Shown here: positions 5,828 through 6,966 of the stretch, piece after piece
How the letters are laid out: each line of letters begins with the position of its first letter
Numbering within the stretch: the first letter of the stretch is position 1
Assembly: GCA_963204845.1 (NCBI GenBank)
Contig: CAUJIL010000196.1
Coordinates: forward strand, 1 to 6,966
Direction: 5' to 3'
From: Pseudomonadota bacterium
Lineage (GTDB): Bacteria; Pseudomonadota; Gammaproteobacteria; Pseudomonadales; UBA5518
DNA length: 6,966 nt
Notes under the pieces: generated by a model
Database searches by the model: none
Seen by the model: only the letters and a program-made list of their open reading frames with translations
What the model was told of the DNA's origin: nothing
Translations under genes and position numbers: made by a program

Positions 5828-6966
5828 ACGTCGGACTCGAACACGAACGTGGCGGCGGAGAGAACGGGGTGCGTGTCGATGCCCAGAGTCCCGAACGGCT
5901 CCGCCGCCACGCCGCCGATCCCGTCCGGGTCGTAATAGAGGACGCCGGCCGCACTGTCGTAGACGATGCGATCGTCGGCGTCGTGGGCCGCGGTGGCGCC
6001 GTCGGCCGTGTGGAAATGCGCCGAGTCGAGTGTTCCGGGGGGATGCTCGCTGAACGCAGGAAAATACCATTCGTTCAGCATCAGCAGGTCCTCGTCACTG
6101 ACGAAGTCGGCGATGAACGCGACATTGGCGGCGCCGGGAGTTGTCGCGAAAACGAACCAGTCGGCCCCGCTGCCGCCGATCAACGTGTCGTGCCCGCCTC
6201 CTCCCTCCAGCCAGTCCGGCCCCCCACCTCCGACGAGCGAGTCGTCCCCGCCGAGTCCGCCCAGGCCGTCGCCGAGTTCGCCGCCCACCAGCGTGTCCGC
6301 GCCGGTTGCCGAACCCTCGAAGATGACACGCTCGATGTTGCGAACGATCGAATGACCGAACACGGATCCGCCGGCAAGCACGTCCGCGACCGCGAAAACA
6401 ATGCCCTGCTGATACGTCGAACCGAGGATGATCGCGAGATCCGTGCCTGCGCCACCGTCGAGCACGCGAAACTCGCCATGGTGCACGACCAGCTGGTCGT
6501 CGCCGTCGCCGCCGAACAGTCGGTCCAGCGCGCCGTAGCCGTACAAGGAATCCGCGCCGCGGCCGCCCGCCAGCGTATTGGCGCCTTCGTCGTCGAACAA
6601 CTGGTCGTCCCCGTTGCCGCCGAACAGGCTGTCATCGCCCGCGCTGCCGTTCACGGTATCGTTGCCGGCGCCGGCGTGGACCGAATCGTCGCCGGCGCCC
6701 GGGTACAGGTATTCCGGACCGGTGCCCGCGCGCAGCACGTCCGCGAAGTCCGACCCGATGAACTCGAGCTGTTCGATGCTGCGCAGCACCGTGCCGTCGG
6801 GGAGAGTCGCTTCGCCCCCGGCCAGCGACAGGAGGTCGAGCTCGATGCCATGGGGTGATCCGGACCACATCAGAAACAGCAGATCGTTGCCCGCGCCGCC
6901 GTCGAGCGTATCGGCCCCAGTGCCCCCGAACAGCGTATCGTTGCCCGCGTCGCCGCGGACTTCGTT
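5824..6966 (-). CDS. RTX (hemolysin-type calcium-binding) repeat protein, C-terminal part
   Basis: The frame is open from the right edge of the window to TGA at 5824-5826: 380 residues, with the 5' end missing. An internal ATG at 6870 is not the start, because RTX repeats continue upstream of it. Nonapeptide repeats of the GGxGxDxLx type form three blocks: fragment residues 5-31, 88-158 and 221-272. Between them are two non-repeat beta-rich segments with the common linker form SIEQLEFIGSDFADVL (63-78) and NIERVIFEGSATGADTL (210-226). The last 110 residues start with DWFVFATTPG and include RIVYDSAAGVLYYDPDGIGG (333-352) and PVLSAATFVFE, the typical C-terminal cap and secretion region of type I secreted RTX proteins, which fold on binding extracellular Ca2+. 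The catalytic or adhesive N-terminus is outside, so the function (protease, lipase, adhesin, other) is unknown. No secretion-system genes are in the window. No Cys is present, as usual for secreted RTX proteins. Confidence 0.9.
   Translation of the reverse strand, partial: NEVRGDAGNDTLFGGTGADTLDGGAGNDLLFLMWSGSPHGIELDLLSLAGGEATLPDGTVLRSIEQLEFIGSDFADVLRAGTGPEYLYPGAGDDSVHAGAGNDTVNGSAGDDSLFGGNGDDQLFDDEGANTLAGGRGADSLYGYGALDRLFGGDGDDQLVVHHGEFRVLDGGAGTDLAIILGSTYQQGIVFAVADVLAGGSVFGHSIVRNIERVIFEGSATGADTLVGGELGDGLGGLGGDDSLVGGGGPDWLEGGGGHDTLIGGSGADWFVFATTPGAANVAFIADFVSDEDLLMLNEWYFPAFSEHPPGTLDSAHFHTADGATAAHDADDRIVYDSAAGVLYYDPDGIGGVAAEPFGTLGIDTHPVLSAATFVFESDV
6151..6306 (-). repeat. RTX nonapeptide block, C-terminal
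   Basis: Codes for fragment residues 221-272 with repeats such as GADTLVGGE, GDDSLVGGG, GPDWLEGGG, GHDTLIGGS and GADWFVFAT, in register at 9 residues (27 nt) except for a short Gly-rich slip near 231-240. This is the best-ordered Ca2+-binding parallel beta-roll in the fragment. Confidence 0.8.
6493..6705 (-). repeat. RTX nonapeptide block, central
   Basis: Codes for fragment residues 88-158: GAGDDSVHA, GAGNDTVNG, SAGDDSLFG, GNGDDQLFD, then less regular copies (EGANTLAGG, RGADSLYGY) and GDGDDQLVV. The degenerate members lack some of the Gly and Asp Ca2+ ligands. Confidence 0.75.
6874..6954 (-). repeat. RTX nonapeptide block at the window edge
   Basis: Codes for GDAGNDTLFGGTGADTLDGG followed by AGNDLLF, three repeats in strict 9-residue register. 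It probably continues beyond the window, showing that the protein is longer than the part seen. Confidence 0.75.

Noticed and set aside
5869..6858. 329-codon open frame on the plus strand, antisense to the RTX gene
   Set aside because: The Gly/Asp-rich repeats (GGC, GAC, GCC) have no stop codons in the complementary frame; the translation is low-complexity Val/Ala/Arg-rich and matches no family, while the minus strand is clearly RTX.
6151..6954. Regular repeats at about 27 nt that might suggest a CRISPR array or minisatellite
   Set aside because: The repeats are coding RTX nonapeptides with divergent DNA sequence and no conserved repeat-spacer structure.

Overview
The window is GC-rich chromosomal DNA with third codon positions dominated by G and C. 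It most likely comes from a high-GC gammaproteobacterium. The best taxonomic marker is a 179-residue YaiL/DUF2058 protein ending in the family's typical DPYxDFxxPDDLMW tail, a family I know mainly from Gammaproteobacteria. The genus cannot be told from this window. No tRNA, rRNA, CRISPR array, insertion sequence or replication origin was seen.

Layout. (1) At 3-281 (+) is the 3' end of a glyoxalase-fold (VOC) gene. (2) At 509-971 (-) is an antitoxin-toxin pair: a Phd/YefM-type antitoxin followed 4 nt later by a RelE/ParE-type toxin that looks truncated at its N-terminus. (3) At 1101-3290 (+) is a 729-residue molybdopterin (bis-MGD) oxidoreductase with an N-terminal [4Fe-4S] motif, no signal peptide and no partner subunits in view. 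The 129 bp between antitoxin and oxidoreductase hold a plausible sigma-70 promoter whose spacer is filled by an inverted repeat. (4) At 3294-3833 (-), ending 3 nt from the oxidoreductase stop, is yaiL, with an unusually long open stretch upstream in the same frame. (5) At 4183-5313 (+) is an AI-2E/PerM-family membrane protein, followed by a small K+-channel-like gene (5362-5712) that stops before its last membrane helix. (6) At 5824-6966 (-) is the C-terminal part of an RTX protein, a calcium-binding type I secretion substrate whose 5' end lies outside the window.

How the genes relate. The pieces do not form one pathway. The toxin-antitoxin pair and the oxidoreductase share a divergent regulatory region. 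The AI-2E protein and the channel fragment are co-oriented, 48 nt apart, and probably share a transcript. The most interesting points are the broken or shortened genes (toxin, channel), the operator-like repeats before the oxidoreductase, the predicted Asp metal ligand of that enzyme, and the open frame with its own ribosome-binding site upstream of yaiL.
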